Assembly: GCA_964637185.1 (NCBI GenBank) | Contig: CAZWVB010000003.1 | Location: 1 to 55,963 of the forward strand | DNA from: CAZSVP01 sp964637185 | Lineage (GTDB): Bacteria; Patescibacteriota; Saccharimonadia; CAILAD01; BJGX01 | Length of the DNA: 55,963 bases | Reading direction: 5' to 3' | Part shown: positions 14,471-23,104 of the stretch, piece by piece | Layout of the letters: each line of letters starts with the position of its first letter | Numbering within the stretch: position 1 is the stretch's first letter | Translations under genes and position numbers: made by a program | Notes under the pieces: model-generated | What the model saw: only the letters and a program-made list of their open reading frames with translations | Databases searched by the model: none | Told to the model about the DNA's origin: nothing

Positions 14471-14959
14471 ATGAGTAAGAAGAAATCCAAGAAAAAGCGC
14501 CATGCTAAGTCGCAATCATCCAGCAAGCCCAATCAATCATCTGTTGCCAAAGGCAAGCTAGCGGCACAGAAAGATGCTGAGCGTGCTGTCGAGGATACAA
14601 CCACGCCTGATGTCAATGAGCAAGAATTTACGGCCGAAGTAGTCGAAGAGTCTGAGGAGCCAGTGCCACGTCATCCGATCAATCAGCGAGCTATCGCAAT
14701 TGCGCTTGTCGCTGTGATTGTCATACTACTGCTTGCGATATGGTACTTTGTGAGTAGCTACAACACCACCAAGACGGCTGAGCAATCCAAGAGCCAAGAT
14801 AGCCTGTTGCAGGTCAAGCCTAGTGATGAAAATAGTCTACAGTCTACCGGTAGCTCTTCGCTCAACCCTCAATCCACTGGCAATCCAGGTCAGGACAGTG
14901 GCAGCGCCCAGCAGTTACAACCCCAAAGCCCCACAACCCCCGATCAGGCCAATCAGTAG
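14471..14959 (+). CDS. Single-pass membrane protein with disordered ends
   Basis: 162 residues: a Lys/Ser-rich cytoplasmic tail (MSKKKSKKKRHAK and on to about 75), one membrane helix (about 77-97) and a Ser/Gln/Pro-rich, apparently disordered outer segment. No enzymatic motif. The tail-helix plan resembles the KFRWWMG pair, but that motif is absent. TAGAAT ends six bases before the ATG, so translation is probably leaderless. The MFS exporter gene starts 38 nt downstream from its own -10-like box. Confidence 0.75.
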   Translation: MSKKKSKKKRHAKSQSSSKPNQSSVAKGKLAAQKDAERAVEDTTTPDVNEQEFTAEVVEESEEPVPRHPINQRAIAIALVAVIVILLLAIWYFVSSYNTTKTAEQSKSQDSLLQVKPSDENSLQSTGSSSLNPQSTGNPGQDSGSAQQLQPQSPTTPDQANQ

Positions 14960-14997
14960 CTAGTATTTTGCTTGATTATCTGCTAGCATACTGAGCT

Positions 14998-16668
14998 ATG
15001 AAACAAGCTCTCAAGAACAAGCTTGGTGACAACAAGTGGGCTGCTATCAAGAAGTGGGGAAGTCTACTGGTACTGAGTTTGGCGTTGGCAATCATCATTA
15101 TCGATACCACCTTGCTCAACGTCAGTATCGGTACCATCATCCATGATCTCAACACCACTATCGAGGGCGTGCAATGGGTGATTACACTCTACGCTTTAGT
15201 GTTAGCGGCATTTACCATTGTCGGTGGACGACTCGGTGACTTTTTTGGTAGGCGCAAAATGTTTATGCTTGGCGCGATTATTTTTGCGGTTGGTAGTTTT
15301 ATTGCCTCTATCTCGCAAAACATTGGTCAGATGATATTGGGTGAGGCCATCATTGAGGGCATTGGTGCAGCATTGATGTTGCCCGCTACTGCTAGTTTGC
15401 TGGTTACACAATTCAAGGGCAAAGAGCGAGCCATCGCCTTCGGCGTCTGGGGCGGTGTGGCTGGTGCGGCTAGTGCCATTGGGCCAATTTTGGGTGGCTG
15501 GCTGACCACCAATTATTCTTGGCGGTGGGGCTTTCGTATCAATGTGTTTGTGGCAGCGCTACTTGTAGCTGGCGCACTAGCACTGATCAAAGAAGCTCGC
15601 GACAAGGTAGAGAAGCCATCCCTTGACTGGCTGGGTATACTACTATCGAGTTCCGGCCTGTTTTTGCTGGTGTTTGGTGTGATCGAGTCGAGTACTTATG
15701 GCTGGTGGCTGGCCAAAGAAACATTTCATATTGGTGCTACACAAATAACTATGCCTTGGGGACTGTCTATTACACCCGTGGCAATCTTTGTCGGCCTCTA
15801 CTTACTCAGCATGTTCGTACTCTACGAGCGCATCTATGAAAAACGTGGCAAGACGCCACTAGTCAGCATGGGTATTTTTCGCAACTGGCAATTTAGCTCA
15901 GGTATTATTACTGTTTCTATCATCAGCTTGAGCCTTACTGGGTTGATATTTGCATTGCCGATCTTTTATCAAGGTGTACAGGGAAAAGATGCTTATCAAA
16001 CAGGCTTGGCACTACTGCCACTTAGCTTGAGCCTTTTTATTACTTCGCCAATAGCTGTTTTGTTGACCAAGTGGTTGACTCCAAAGCGAATTGTCCAGAT
16101 TGGTCTAGGCTTCTCGGTGGTTGCTATCTATCTATTATCCAAAGGCATAGCTGTGGATGCCAACCAAACCGATCTTATATGGGGGCTGGTACTGTTTGGC
16201 GCCTCGGCTGGTTTTGCACAAAGTCAGATCAACAACATCACCCTAAGCGCCGTATCACCACAACAATCAGGTGAGGCGAGCGGTATCAATGGCACTGCTC
16301 GTCAGCTAGGCAGCAGTTTTGGCTCGGCTATCATTGGTGCTGTTGTGCTCAGTGTTTTGACCACGAGCTTGGTGGCAGGTATCAATAGCAGCACAGTGTT
16401 GCCAACTATGGCCAAGCCACAAATAAGCCAAGCAGTCGTCGCTCAGAGTTCGGCAATAGAGTTTGGTACAGCCCCACAGTTAGGTAGCCAGGTGCCTAAA
16501 GTAGTAGCCCAAGAGATTAAGGCTATTAGTAATCAAGCAACAGTAGATGCGGTGCAGCGTGGTTTGCAAATAGCACTTTGGTTTGCATTGTTGAGCTTTC
16601 TGGCTAGTTTTGGTCTGCCCAATCGTAAGAATCTCGAAGTGGGCGAGTCGCCAATAGCTGGGCATTAG
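14998..16668 (+). CDS. MFS transporter, DHA2 (EmrB/QacA-like) family
   Basis: A proton-coupled exporter of the major facilitator superfamily. At 556 residues with about 14 hydrophobic segments it fits the DHA2 drug-exporter branch. Motif A after the second helix is GGRLGDFFGRRKMF, and WVITLYALVLAAFTIVGG resembles the family's first-helix region. Substrate cannot be told from sequence; drug, lipid or peptide export are all possible. The start follows TAGCAT/CATACT by 5-8 bases without a Shine-Dalgarno. An ABC exporter lies 0.6 kb downstream. Confidence 0.93.
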   Translation: MKQALKNKLGDNKWAAIKKWGSLLVLSLALAIIIIDTTLLNVSIGTIIHDLNTTIEGVQWVITLYALVLAAFTIVGGRLGDFFGRRKMFMLGAIIFAVGSFIASISQNIGQMILGEAIIEGIGAALMLPATASLLVTQFKGKERAIAFGVWGGVAGAASAIGPILGGWLTTNYSWRWGFRINVFVAALLVAGALALIKEARDKVEKPSLDWLGILLSSSGLFLLVFGVIESSTYGWWLAKETFHIGATQITMPWGLSITPVAIFVGLYLLSMFVLYERIYEKRGKTPLVSMGIFRNWQFSSGIITVSIISLSLTGLIFALPIFYQGVQGKDAYQTGLALLPLSLSLFITSPIAVLLTKWLTPKRIVQIGLGFSVVAIYLLSKGIAVDANQTDLIWGLVLFGASAGFAQSQINNITLSAVSPQQSGEASGINGTARQLGSSFGSAIIGAVVLSVLTTSLVAGINSSTVLPTMAKPQISQAVVAQSSAIEFGTAPQLGSQVPKVVAQEIKAISNQATVDAVQRGLQIALWFALLSFLASFGLPNRKNLEVGESPIAGH

Positions 16669-16670
16669 CC

Positions 16671-16699
16671 TTGACAAATACTTATGCTTATGGTATACT
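16671..16699 (+). promoter_or_regulatory. Near-consensus promoter of the 16840 gene
   Basis: TTGACA (16671-16676), a 17-nt spacer and TATACT (16694-16699) with TGG in front. It is closely similar to the minus-strand promoter at 10313-10341. Confidence 0.82.
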
Positions 16700-16705
16700 A
16701 CTGGG

Positions 16706-16839
16706 CGTAATAATCTATTAGGTTATTACACCTTGAAATAACCGAAGCACCTATATGGGAAGCAAGTACAGAGATATCTCTGGTTTTACTTCCCATATAG
16801 GTAATGAGATCACCTTAAAGCATCTCGAGGAGGCTCTCA
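16706..16839 (+). promoter_or_regulatory. Structured 5' leader of the 16840 gene
   Basis: The ~134-nt leader can form a perfect 14-bp stem (16749-16762 with 16789-16802). Its loop contains a perfect 14-nt palindrome, CAGAGATATCTCTG (16769-16782). An upstream small hairpin occurs near 16708-16728. A GAGGAGG Shine-Dalgarno ends the leader. No U-tract follows the main stem, so translational control or mRNA stabilisation is likelier than termination. Confidence 0.55.
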
Positions 16840-17171
16840 TGAGCAACTTCCCATACAACAGCCCGGCTGAGGCCGTGCTGGCCGAAGAAGTGGCGATCGT
16901 CACCGAGCAGAACCGCAAGAGTGGCTACGTGCTGATGTACTTCAGCATGCTCAAGCTGCTGCTGGTCGGCTCGCTCGTGTCGCTTGGCATCTGGGGCCAG
17001 GGGCTCGACACCGACACCAAGGTCAACATCATGGCCGGCGTGATAGTGGTCTGCCTGTCAGCCGCCATCATCGGTCCACTGGTGATCGTGGGGCGGCGGG
17101 CCATCCTGCCGCTGGCCGCTACCTTCGCCTTCGCGGCGATCGCAGCAACGGTGGCTGGCAAGCTGTTCTGA
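16840..17171 (+). CDS. Small membrane protein, unknown
   Basis: About 110 residues beginning MSNFPYNSPAEAVLAEE: a short acidic cytoplasmic segment followed by three hydrophobic helices ending near the C-terminus. No family recognised. The start is set by GAGGAGG (16827-16833). The gene is GC-rich compared with the preceding MFS gene. It has a consensus-like promoter, a 134-nt folded leader and a strong hairpin after the stop, so it is a self-contained cassette. Confidence 0.72.
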
Positions 17172-17186
17172 CACGCTTCGGCCCAT

Positions 17187-17216
17187 GCTGGTCGGCTCCT
17201 CCGGGAGCCGGCTGGC
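17187..17216 (+). terminator. Hairpin downstream of the 16840 gene
   Basis: A 13-bp stem (17187-17199 with 17204-17216), loop TCCG. Three G-U pairs form only in plus-strand RNA. There is no U-tract. Confidence 0.55.
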
Positions 17217-17235
17217 CGAACCAGAGTCTATCAAT

Positions 17236-17262
17236 GCAGATCTCTCGACTAAGCTCGAGATG
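17236..17262 (+). repeat. Short palindromic intergenic word
   Basis: TCTCGA-CTAAGC-TCGAGA (17243-17260) in the context GATCTCTCGACTAAGCTCG. From general knowledge, similar words (CTCGACT..GCTCGAGATGACA) occur between genes in many unrelated bacteria. It lies just before the ABC-exporter promoter. Confidence 0.5.
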
Positions 17263-17310
17263 ACAGATTGTAGATTGTGGTTTGGCAGAGATGATACAAT
17301 ATAAGATCTT

Positions 17311-19098
17311 ATGAAAGAAATGTGGCGGATAGTTAAATATTCCAAGGTGTTGTGGCGCTACTACGTAGGTATCGCCTGCTTTGTAGTCGTGCTGTCAGTA
17401 CTAGCACTAGCTACGCCATTTCTGATCAAAGGTCTAATTGATGGTCTGACCAAACAGCTTACAGGCACTCAAGTACCATTTAGCCATTTCGCTTGGATAC
17501 TACTTGGGCTTTTGGTAGTCAATGTAGTCACTACGCTGCTAAGCAACATCAACGGCTATCTGGGCGACGTGATGTCTGTCAAACTCAACAACCTGCTGAG
17601 TGAGCGGTACTTCGAACACCTCACCAAGCTCCCCATCAGCTTCTACGACAACGAGATCACAGGTAAGATCACGGCCCGACTAGAGCGCTCGATCACTGGT
17701 ATTAGTACTCTGATGCAGACCATGTCCAACAACTTCGTGCAGTTTTTCCTGACTACCGCGCTCACTCTGATCGTGATTGCCATCTACAGCTGGCCGGTGG
17801 CACTGCTGCTAGTAATTATATTTCCGACCTACATATGGATCACACACCTCAGTAGTGCTGCTTGGCAGAAAAAACAAGGCAAGATCAACCAGGAGCGCGA
17901 TATCAGCAATGGTCGCTTTGTAGAGTCCATTGCTCAGATCCGAGTGCTGAAGTCGTTTGTAACCGAGCAGGTCGAGCTACGCTTCTTTGGCCGCAAACGC
18001 CGCGCTATCGAGGTCACAGCCAGGGCGCAGTCGCGACAATGGCACAATTATGATGTAGCGCGCCGGTTGATACTCAATCTGGTGTTTACCGGCATATATG
18101 TGGTCATCATCTGGCAAGCTTGGCATGGGCTGTATAGTCTAGGTACCGTCGTACTTCTCATCACCCTAGTCAATCAAGCCGAGTGGCCACTTTTCGGCAG
18201 CAGCTTCATAGTCGATGCCTTGCAGCGCGCTACAGCTGATAGCCGTGATTATTTTGAGATCATGAACACCGAGCCCAATATCAACGACAAAGATGGCGCC
18301 AAACCACTTAAGGTCAGCCAAGCCGATGTGAAATATCACAAGGTGGATTTTGCCTACGAAGGCGGCAACAAGGTGCTGAGCGACGTCAGTTTTGAAATCA
18401 AGCCCGGTCAAAAACTAGCCTTGGTAGGTGAGAGCGGTGAGGGCAAGAGTACTATAGCCAATCTTATGCTACGCTTCTATGAGATCGGTGGCGGTGAGAT
18501 TAGCATTGATGGACAAAACATCAACGACGTCACCCAAGATAGTCTGCGCCGCAGTGTCGGTGTGGTCTTCCAAGAGCCGCAACTATTCTCTGGCACCGTG
18601 CGCGACAATATGGCCTATGCCAAGCCTGGCGTGGATGATAAGACACTGATCGAAGCTGCCCGTGCAGCCAACGCCTACGATTTTATTAAGAAATTGCCAA
18701 AGGGCCTTGATACCGAGATTGGTGAGCGGGGTGTCAAACTCAGCGGCGGGCAGAAGCAGCGCATCGCCATCGCGCGCGCGATTGTCAAAAACCCACCAAT
18801 TCTAATACTCGACGAGGCTACTAGCAGTCTGGATAGCAAGGCCGAGCACGAGGTGCAGCAAGCGCTAGAGCGGCTGATGAGCGGGCGTACTACTATGATC
18901 ATAGCTCACCGACTGAGCACAATCGCTGAGGTGGATACTATTGTGGGTATTCGCGGCGGTAAGGTGGTAGAGACAGGTAGCCCAGCTGAGCTTGCCAAAC
19001 GCAAGGGTGGTATCTATGCCGAGCTGTTGCGTCTCCAGACCATGCCACTCAACGAAGCTCGCAAGGCTGAGCTCAAACGCTTCGATATGGCAGCATAG
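17311..19098 (+). CDS. ABC exporter, fused permease and ATPase (MsbA/LmrA-like)
   Basis: 595 residues: a six-helix type-1 exporter membrane domain (about 15-315) followed by a nucleotide-binding domain (about 345-580). Visible motifs are Walker A GESGEGKST, Q-loop QEPQLFSG, signature LSGGQKQR, Walker B ILILDEATSSLD and H-loop AHRLSTI, all intact. It would act as a homodimer or with a distant partner; no second half-transporter lies nearby. Possible cargoes are lipids, peptides or drugs. TACAAT lies 10 bases before the ATG and there is no Shine-Dalgarno. Confidence 0.95.
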   Translation: MKEMWRIVKYSKVLWRYYVGIACFVVVLSVLALATPFLIKGLIDGLTKQLTGTQVPFSHFAWILLGLLVVNVVTTLLSNINGYLGDVMSVKLNNLLSERYFEHLTKLPISFYDNEITGKITARLERSITGISTLMQTMSNNFVQFFLTTALTLIVIAIYSWPVALLLVIIFPTYIWITHLSSAAWQKKQGKINQERDISNGRFVESIAQIRVLKSFVTEQVELRFFGRKRRAIEVTARAQSRQWHNYDVARRLILNLVFTGIYVVIIWQAWHGLYSLGTVVLLITLVNQAEWPLFGSSFIVDALQRATADSRDYFEIMNTEPNINDKDGAKPLKVSQADVKYHKVDFAYEGGNKVLSDVSFEIKPGQKLALVGESGEGKSTIANLMLRFYEIGGGEISIDGQNINDVTQDSLRRSVGVVFQEPQLFSGTVRDNMAYAKPGVDDKTLIEAARAANAYDFIKKLPKGLDTEIGERGVKLSGGQKQRIAIARAIVKNPPILILDEATSSLDSKAEHEVQQALERLMSGRTTMIIAHRLSTIAEVDTIVGIRGGKVVETGSPAELAKRKGGIYAELLRLQTMPLNEARKAELKRFDMAA

Positions 19099-19129
19099 CT
19101 CTGATGCTTGCTACCATTCAACAAAAGCA

Positions 19130-19790
19130 TTAATATTTATTGTTATCAGCAAAGAAGATCCTACGGAATCGCCCGAAGGTTCGCTGCTGCTCGTCCTGGA
19201 TGATGGCGCGTGGCTCGCCACGAAAGTATCTCACAGGGTCGCGATACGGAAATCGCGGCGTGAATCGGCTAGTCAACCGATTCGACTTCGGCCTACGTAA
19301 CGGTCGGCGTAACACCAGCTTCTACGAAGTCGTATCCAGTCTTCGGACCGGTGTGACATGCTGGCGTGCGGACATGATGTTGTTCGGCGAGGGCTTGGGC
19401 TTCTGGCCTAGGGTACGATAAGCATTCCCTCGAGTCGCTCTCCAGTTTTTCTTCCTTTTGGCTGGCAAAGACTAAAAGGATCGTTTTTTGGCATTTCCGT
19501 GCGACTCGGAAAGCCGTAAAGGAGTGAGTAGGGGTGACTCCCGAAAATTCTCCTAGGGAGTACGTAAGCTCCAAGTGCACTTGTCAACGGTGGTGTGACT
19601 GCAAGCGAGGTACATCGGTTTGTTTGGTTAGGACGGTAAAGCTCCGGCCCCGTCACGAGAGCAAATCCTCGCTCAAAAGACACTAAACCTGCGACTTGTG
19701 TGCAAAGCCTTCATCTGGGCCTCTTCAGCTCAGGTGTCGAAAGCCGGCTTGGGTCCCTTCGGGGATCCGGCCGGTGCTTTCGTTTTTATA
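19130..19790 (+). ncRNA. Gene-free region with many RNA hairpins, candidate non-coding RNA(s)
   Basis: A 760-nt gap. Only Arg-rich short frames exist, on both strands, and I do not accept them as genes. Many local stems are seen: CGTGG/CCACG near 19208; CGCGAT/ATCGCG near 19238; GAATCGG/CCGATTC near 19262; TTTCCG/CGGAAA near 19494; a perfect CAAGTGCACTTG palindrome near 19574; CGAG/CTCG near 19660. The plus strand ends in a strong terminator. A possible promoter is TTGCTA-17-TAATAT, starting near 19108. There may be one RNA of ~650 nt or two. The RNA class is unknown; RNase P RNA was considered because of a GGAAAGCC word but was not supported. Confidence 0.4.
19738..19787 (+). terminator. Strong intrinsic terminator
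   Basis: CGAAAGC/GCTTTCG (19738-19744 with 19776-19782) encloses a long GC stem capped by a TTCG loop (19758-19761) and is followed by TTTTT. G-U pairs favour the plus strand. It lies 640 nt after the ABC gene, so it most likely ends a separate RNA. Confidence 0.85.
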
Positions 19791-19858
19791 GATAGTTTGT
19801 TACAATCCTAGCCACCATTGGCCCTGAAGCGGGCGGAACCGACTCCCAGGAGACACCA

Positions 19859-20182
19859 ATGGATGAATACTTTTTCCCCAAGCGGGGCGAGTTGCGCACC
19901 AGGTTGCAGAAAGTCTGGCGAGCTCGTGAGTACGATGGCTTGATCGAGCGCGTGGCACGTATGGCCGAAAAGCCGGTCACGGCCGACGGCTTGGTGGCGG
20001 CATTGAGCCTGGCTATCGAGGACTTCGTGGCTGATACCGAACGAAGTGCTGAGTTTCGGGCTGCGGCCTATGCCAACTTGCCATCGGTCATCCGCGTGCT
20101 AATAGCCGACCAGCGGTTGCGCAATCAAGCACTCAACGAGTACGTAGCTATGCACCAGCGCTTGCAACAAGTGGAGCCATAG
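19859..20182 (+). CDS. Hypothetical helical protein
   Basis: 107 residues, all-helical in appearance, charged, with no signal, membrane segment or recognised domain. CAGGAG lies seven bases before the ATG. TACAAT at about 19800 is a possible -10, giving a ~50-nt leader. The composition is GC-richer than the following rpsB. A perfect 14-bp hairpin follows the stop. It belongs to the same cassette-like class as the genes at 9036, 13260, 13756 and 16840. Confidence 0.65.
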   Translation: MDEYFFPKRGELRTRLQKVWRAREYDGLIERVARMAEKPVTADGLVAALSLAIEDFVADTERSAEFRAAAYANLPSVIRVLIADQRLRNQALNEYVAMHQRLQQVEP

Positions 20183-20195
20183 TGCTAGCCTTGCC

Positions 20196-20229
20196 GGCCT
20201 GGCAGTCGTCATCGAACGACTGCCAGGCC
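20196..20229 (+). terminator. Perfect 14-bp hairpin after the 19859 gene
   Basis: 20196-20209 pairs with 20216-20229, loop CATCGA. It is followed by AACAGCTTTG, not a real U-tract, and directly precedes the rpsB promoter. Confidence 0.6.
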
Positions 20230-20236
20230 AACAGCT

Positions 20237-20265
20237 TTGACTATTTTGATCTTATCTGATAAAAT
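20237..20265 (+). promoter_or_regulatory. Promoter of the rpsB operon
   Basis: TTGACT (20237-20242), a 17-nt spacer and TAAAAT (20260-20265). The ~85-nt leader has a small TCCGCC/GGCGGA hairpin near 20310-20326 before AAAGGAG. Confidence 0.7.
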
Positions 20266-20355
20266 ATACCTACATTAACTATTAACAAACCCACTGATTA
20301 TTGAATCCTGTCCGCCACGGCGGATCACAATCGGTGCGATGTCAAAGGAGTCAAA

Positions 20356-21219
20356 ATGCCTGCCAAGAAAGAAACTGCAGCTACCAAGGCTGCACCTAGG
20401 AAAGCTGCTGCCAAGCCAGCAGCCAAGAAAACAACTAAGACCGCTGCGGCCGAGCCCAAAACAGCCACTAAAAAAGCTACTAAGCCCAAGCTAGACCCTA
20501 TACTGCGTCAGCTACTAGAGTCGGGAGCCCACTTTGGCCACCAAGCCTCACGCTGGAATCCCAAGATGGCTCAATACATCTATACCACCCGTGGAGGTGT
20601 ACACATCATCGATCTTACCCAGACTGCCGAGCAGCTCAAGGCTGCCAAAAACTTTGTTGAGGGTGTCACCAAATCAGGTGGTAAAGTGCTTTTTGTAGCC
20701 ACCAAACGCCAAGCCAAAGCCGCAGTCGAAGCCGCTGCCAAAGAGGCTGGTATGCCCTATGTGACTTACCGCTGGCTTGGTGGTATGTTGACCAATCTTG
20801 ATACTATTTCACGTCGCGTGCTACGCCTCAAAAAGCTACGCACCGAATCAGCTGAGACAGGGTTTTCAGCTATGAGCAAGAAAGACCGTGCCGCTACCGA
20901 GCGTGAGATGGAAATATTGGAGCGAACTTTTGCCGGGGTAGCCGACATGGACAGTGTGCCACAAGCTGTATTTGTGGTAGATATGTTGCGCGAGCATACC
21001 GCTATGGCTGAGGCTCACAAGCTCAACCTACCGGTCATTGCCATGTGCGATACCAATGCTGATCCTGAACAAGCTGAGTACCCTATCGCCAGCAACGACG
21101 ACGCTATTTCAGCTATCAAACTAATCGTTGGCGAGCTGGCTGCTGCCGCCAAGACGGGTGCTAGCCTGTATGCTGAGAAAGCAGCCAAAGAAGCCGCTAC
21201 TAAGGAGGAGACAGAATAA
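20356..21219 (+). CDS. rpsB: 30S ribosomal protein S2 with Lys/Ala-rich N-terminal extension
   Basis: Small-subunit protein needed for S1/mRNA binding. The conserved S2 fold begins about residue 48 (LDPILRQLLESGAHFGHQ) and contains the typical WNPKM and RWLGGMLTN stretches. Ahead lies a ~47-residue extension made almost entirely of Lys, Ala, Thr and Pro, which ordinary S2 lacks. AAAGGAG precedes the ATG. Its stop overlaps the tsf start by one base (TAATG). It is the first gene of the rpsB-tsf-frr-uppS-rseP run. Confidence 0.97.
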   Translation: MPAKKETAATKAAPRKAAAKPAAKKTTKTAAAEPKTATKKATKPKLDPILRQLLESGAHFGHQASRWNPKMAQYIYTTRGGVHIIDLTQTAEQLKAAKNFVEGVTKSGGKVLFVATKRQAKAAVEAAAKEAGMPYVTYRWLGGMLTNLDTISRRVLRLKKLRTESAETGFSAMSKKDRAATEREMEILERTFAGVADMDSVPQAVFVVDMLREHTAMAEAHKLNLPVIAMCDTNADPEQAEYPIASNDDAISAIKLIVGELAAAAKTGASLYAEKAAKEAATKEETE

Positions 21220-21824
21220 TGCCAATTTCAGCCCAAGATATTAAGAGTTTGCGTGACAGTACCGGAGCCGGCATGATGGATGCCAAGGCTGCACTCGAGG
21301 AAGCCAAAGGCGACATGACCAAAGCAGCCGAACTACTGCGTGTCAAAGGCATCGCCAAGGCCGAAAAGAAGTCTGATCGAGACGCTAGTGCTGGTGTAGT
21401 CGAGGCTTATGTTCATGGTGGTAAAATTGGTGTGCTTGTAGAGATCAATTCCGAGACTGATTTTGTAGCTCGCACCGAAGACTTCCAGGCCTTTGCTCAT
21501 GATGTGGCCATGCATATCGCGGCCAGCAACCCGCTTTATTTGGATCGCGAATCAGTGCCAGCTGAAGTAATAGACAAAGAGAAACAATTGATCACTGATG
21601 AGCTGGCTTCCTCGGGCAAGCCAGCTGAGCATATGGACAAGATCGTCGAAGGCAAACTCGGCAAGTTTTATAGCGAGGTTTGTCTTTTGGAGCAGGCTTT
21701 TGTCAAAGACCCGGATCAGACTATCGATCAGCTGCGTACCAACCTTGTTGCTAAGATCGGCGAGAATATCGTAATTCGTCGCTTTACCCGCATGGAGCTG
21801 GCTGGCGACGACACTAGCGAGTAA
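21219..21824 (+). CDS. tsf: Elongation factor Ts
   Basis: Nucleotide exchange factor for EF-Tu. 201 residues, the short form seen in Thermus-like EF-Ts. The N-terminal UBA-like domain has the signature LRDSTGAGMMDAKAALEEA, and the core has VEINSETDFVAR. AAGGAGG inside the end of rpsB serves as ribosome site, and the stop/start overlap couples translation. The next gene is frr; the pyrH usually found between them is absent. Confidence 0.97.
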   Translation: MPISAQDIKSLRDSTGAGMMDAKAALEEAKGDMTKAAELLRVKGIAKAEKKSDRDASAGVVEAYVHGGKIGVLVEINSETDFVARTEDFQAFAHDVAMHIAASNPLYLDRESVPAEVIDKEKQLITDELASSGKPAEHMDKIVEGKLGKFYSEVCLLEQAFVKDPDQTIDQLRTNLVAKIGENIVIRRFTRMELAGDDTSE

Positions 21825-21852
21825 GTTGCCAATTGTCTATACTGGAGAACAT

Positions 21853-22404
21853 ATGGATATCGCCCAACAACTCAAAACGGCGCGACAAAAATTTGATGAA
21901 GCACTAGAATTTTTTGAAGGGGAGTTGGTTGGTGTACGTTCTGGCCGGGCTCACCCTGGATTGGTTGAAAATCTCAAAGTCGATAGTTATGGCCAACAGA
22001 TGCCGCTTAAGAGTCTAGCAACTATTTCAGCGCCCGATCCCAAAACCATCCAGATCCAACCTTGGGATCATTCGCAGTTGGCGCCGATCGAGAAAGCTTT
22101 GCGCGAAGATCAGGCTCTCGGGCTCAACCCCAACAATGATGGTCATGTGATACGGCTAAATATTCCACCACTGTCGGAAGAGACACGTAGCCAGCTGATC
22201 AAGGTGATAGGCCAGAAGGCCGAGGCCTGCAACATTAGTCTACGCAATATCCGTCACGAGGCCATGGCAACTGCCAAAAAATCTGCTGCCACCCAAGATC
22301 AGCAAAAAAATCTCGAAAAAGAGCTCAACAAGCTGATTGATGAATACCAGGGCAAGATCAACATTGCCGTCAAATCCAAAGAAACCGAGCTAATGACCAT
22401 ATAG
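21853..22404 (+). CDS. frr: Ribosome recycling factor
   Basis: Splits post-termination ribosomes together with EF-G. 183 residues, normal length; signatures include VRSGRAHPGLVENLKVDSYG and the C-terminal long helices. The frame is open to a TTG at 21826, but TGGAG six bases before the ATG at 21853 marks the real start. It lies 28 nt after tsf and one base before uppS. Confidence 0.96.
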   Translation: MDIAQQLKTARQKFDEALEFFEGELVGVRSGRAHPGLVENLKVDSYGQQMPLKSLATISAPDPKTIQIQPWDHSQLAPIEKALREDQALGLNPNNDGHVIRLNIPPLSEETRSQLIKVIGQKAEACNISLRNIRHEAMATAKKSAATQDQQKNLEKELNKLIDEYQGKINIAVKSKETELMTI

Positions 22405-22405
22405 T

Positions 22406-23104
22406 ATGACTGATCAGGCCCACATCCCTACGCATATCGGCTTTATTCTCGACGGCAATCGGCGTTGGGCTAAAGCCCAAGGGTTACCCAAGCTGGAAGG
22501 CCATCGTCGAGGCTATGACAATCTCAAGTCGATTGCCGAAGCATGCTTGGACCGTGGCATCAAAGTAGTCTCGGCCTATATATTTTCGACTGAAAATTGG
22601 CAGCGTGAAGAGGGTGAGGTGAGCTATCTGATGGACCTAGCCCTCAAAATCTTTACACGTGATTTGCAAGAGTTTGATGATAAGGGCTTTCGTATTATTA
22701 TATCTGGGGTGCGTGAAAAGCTGAGCGACAAGCTACTACAAGCTATTGATGAGTCGATGGAGCGTACTCGCAATAATACCAAAGGTATTATCAACCTATG
22801 CTTCAACTATGGCGGTCAACTCGAAATCACCGAAGCGGTTAAGAAAATAGTAGCCGCTGGCACAGCTGCCGATCAGATCACGACAGATACCATACGTGAC
22901 AATCTATTCGCACCAGAGCTACCTCCGGTGGACTTTATAGTCCGTACCTCCGGCGAGCAGCGACTGAGTAACTTCTTGCTCTGGGATAGCGCCTATGCAG
23001 AGCTATGTTTTGTGTCCACACCTTGGCCGGCTTTTTCTGCTGCCGAGCTCGATGAAGTACTGGCCGACTACCAGACTCGCCAACGTCGCTTTGGAGGCAG
23101 TTAG
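22406..23104 (+). CDS. uppS: Isoprenyl (undecaprenyl) diphosphate synthase
   Basis: A cis-prenyltransferase that builds the C55 lipid carrier for cell-wall synthesis from isopentenyl and farnesyl diphosphates. 232 residues with HIGFILDGNRRWA (catalytic Asp), STENWQRE and RTSGEQRLSNFLLWDSAYAEL, all diagnostic. The ATG begins one base after the frr stop. The dxr and cdsA genes that often follow are missing, which raises the question of where the precursors come from. Confidence 0.96.
   Translation: MTDQAHIPTHIGFILDGNRRWAKAQGLPKLEGHRRGYDNLKSIAEACLDRGIKVVSAYIFSTENWQREEGEVSYLMDLALKIFTRDLQEFDDKGFRIIISGVREKLSDKLLQAIDESMERTRNNTKGIINLCFNYGGQLEITEAVKKIVAAGTAADQITTDTIRDNLFAPELPPVDFIVRTSGEQRLSNFLLWDSAYAELCFVSTPWPAFSAAELDEVLADYQTRQRRFGGS

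Noticed and set aside
19140..19421. Arg-rich short frames on both strands of the 19.1-19.8 kb gap
   Set aside because: Overlapping antisense frames of similar quality, no SD, dense hairpins; more likely RNA.
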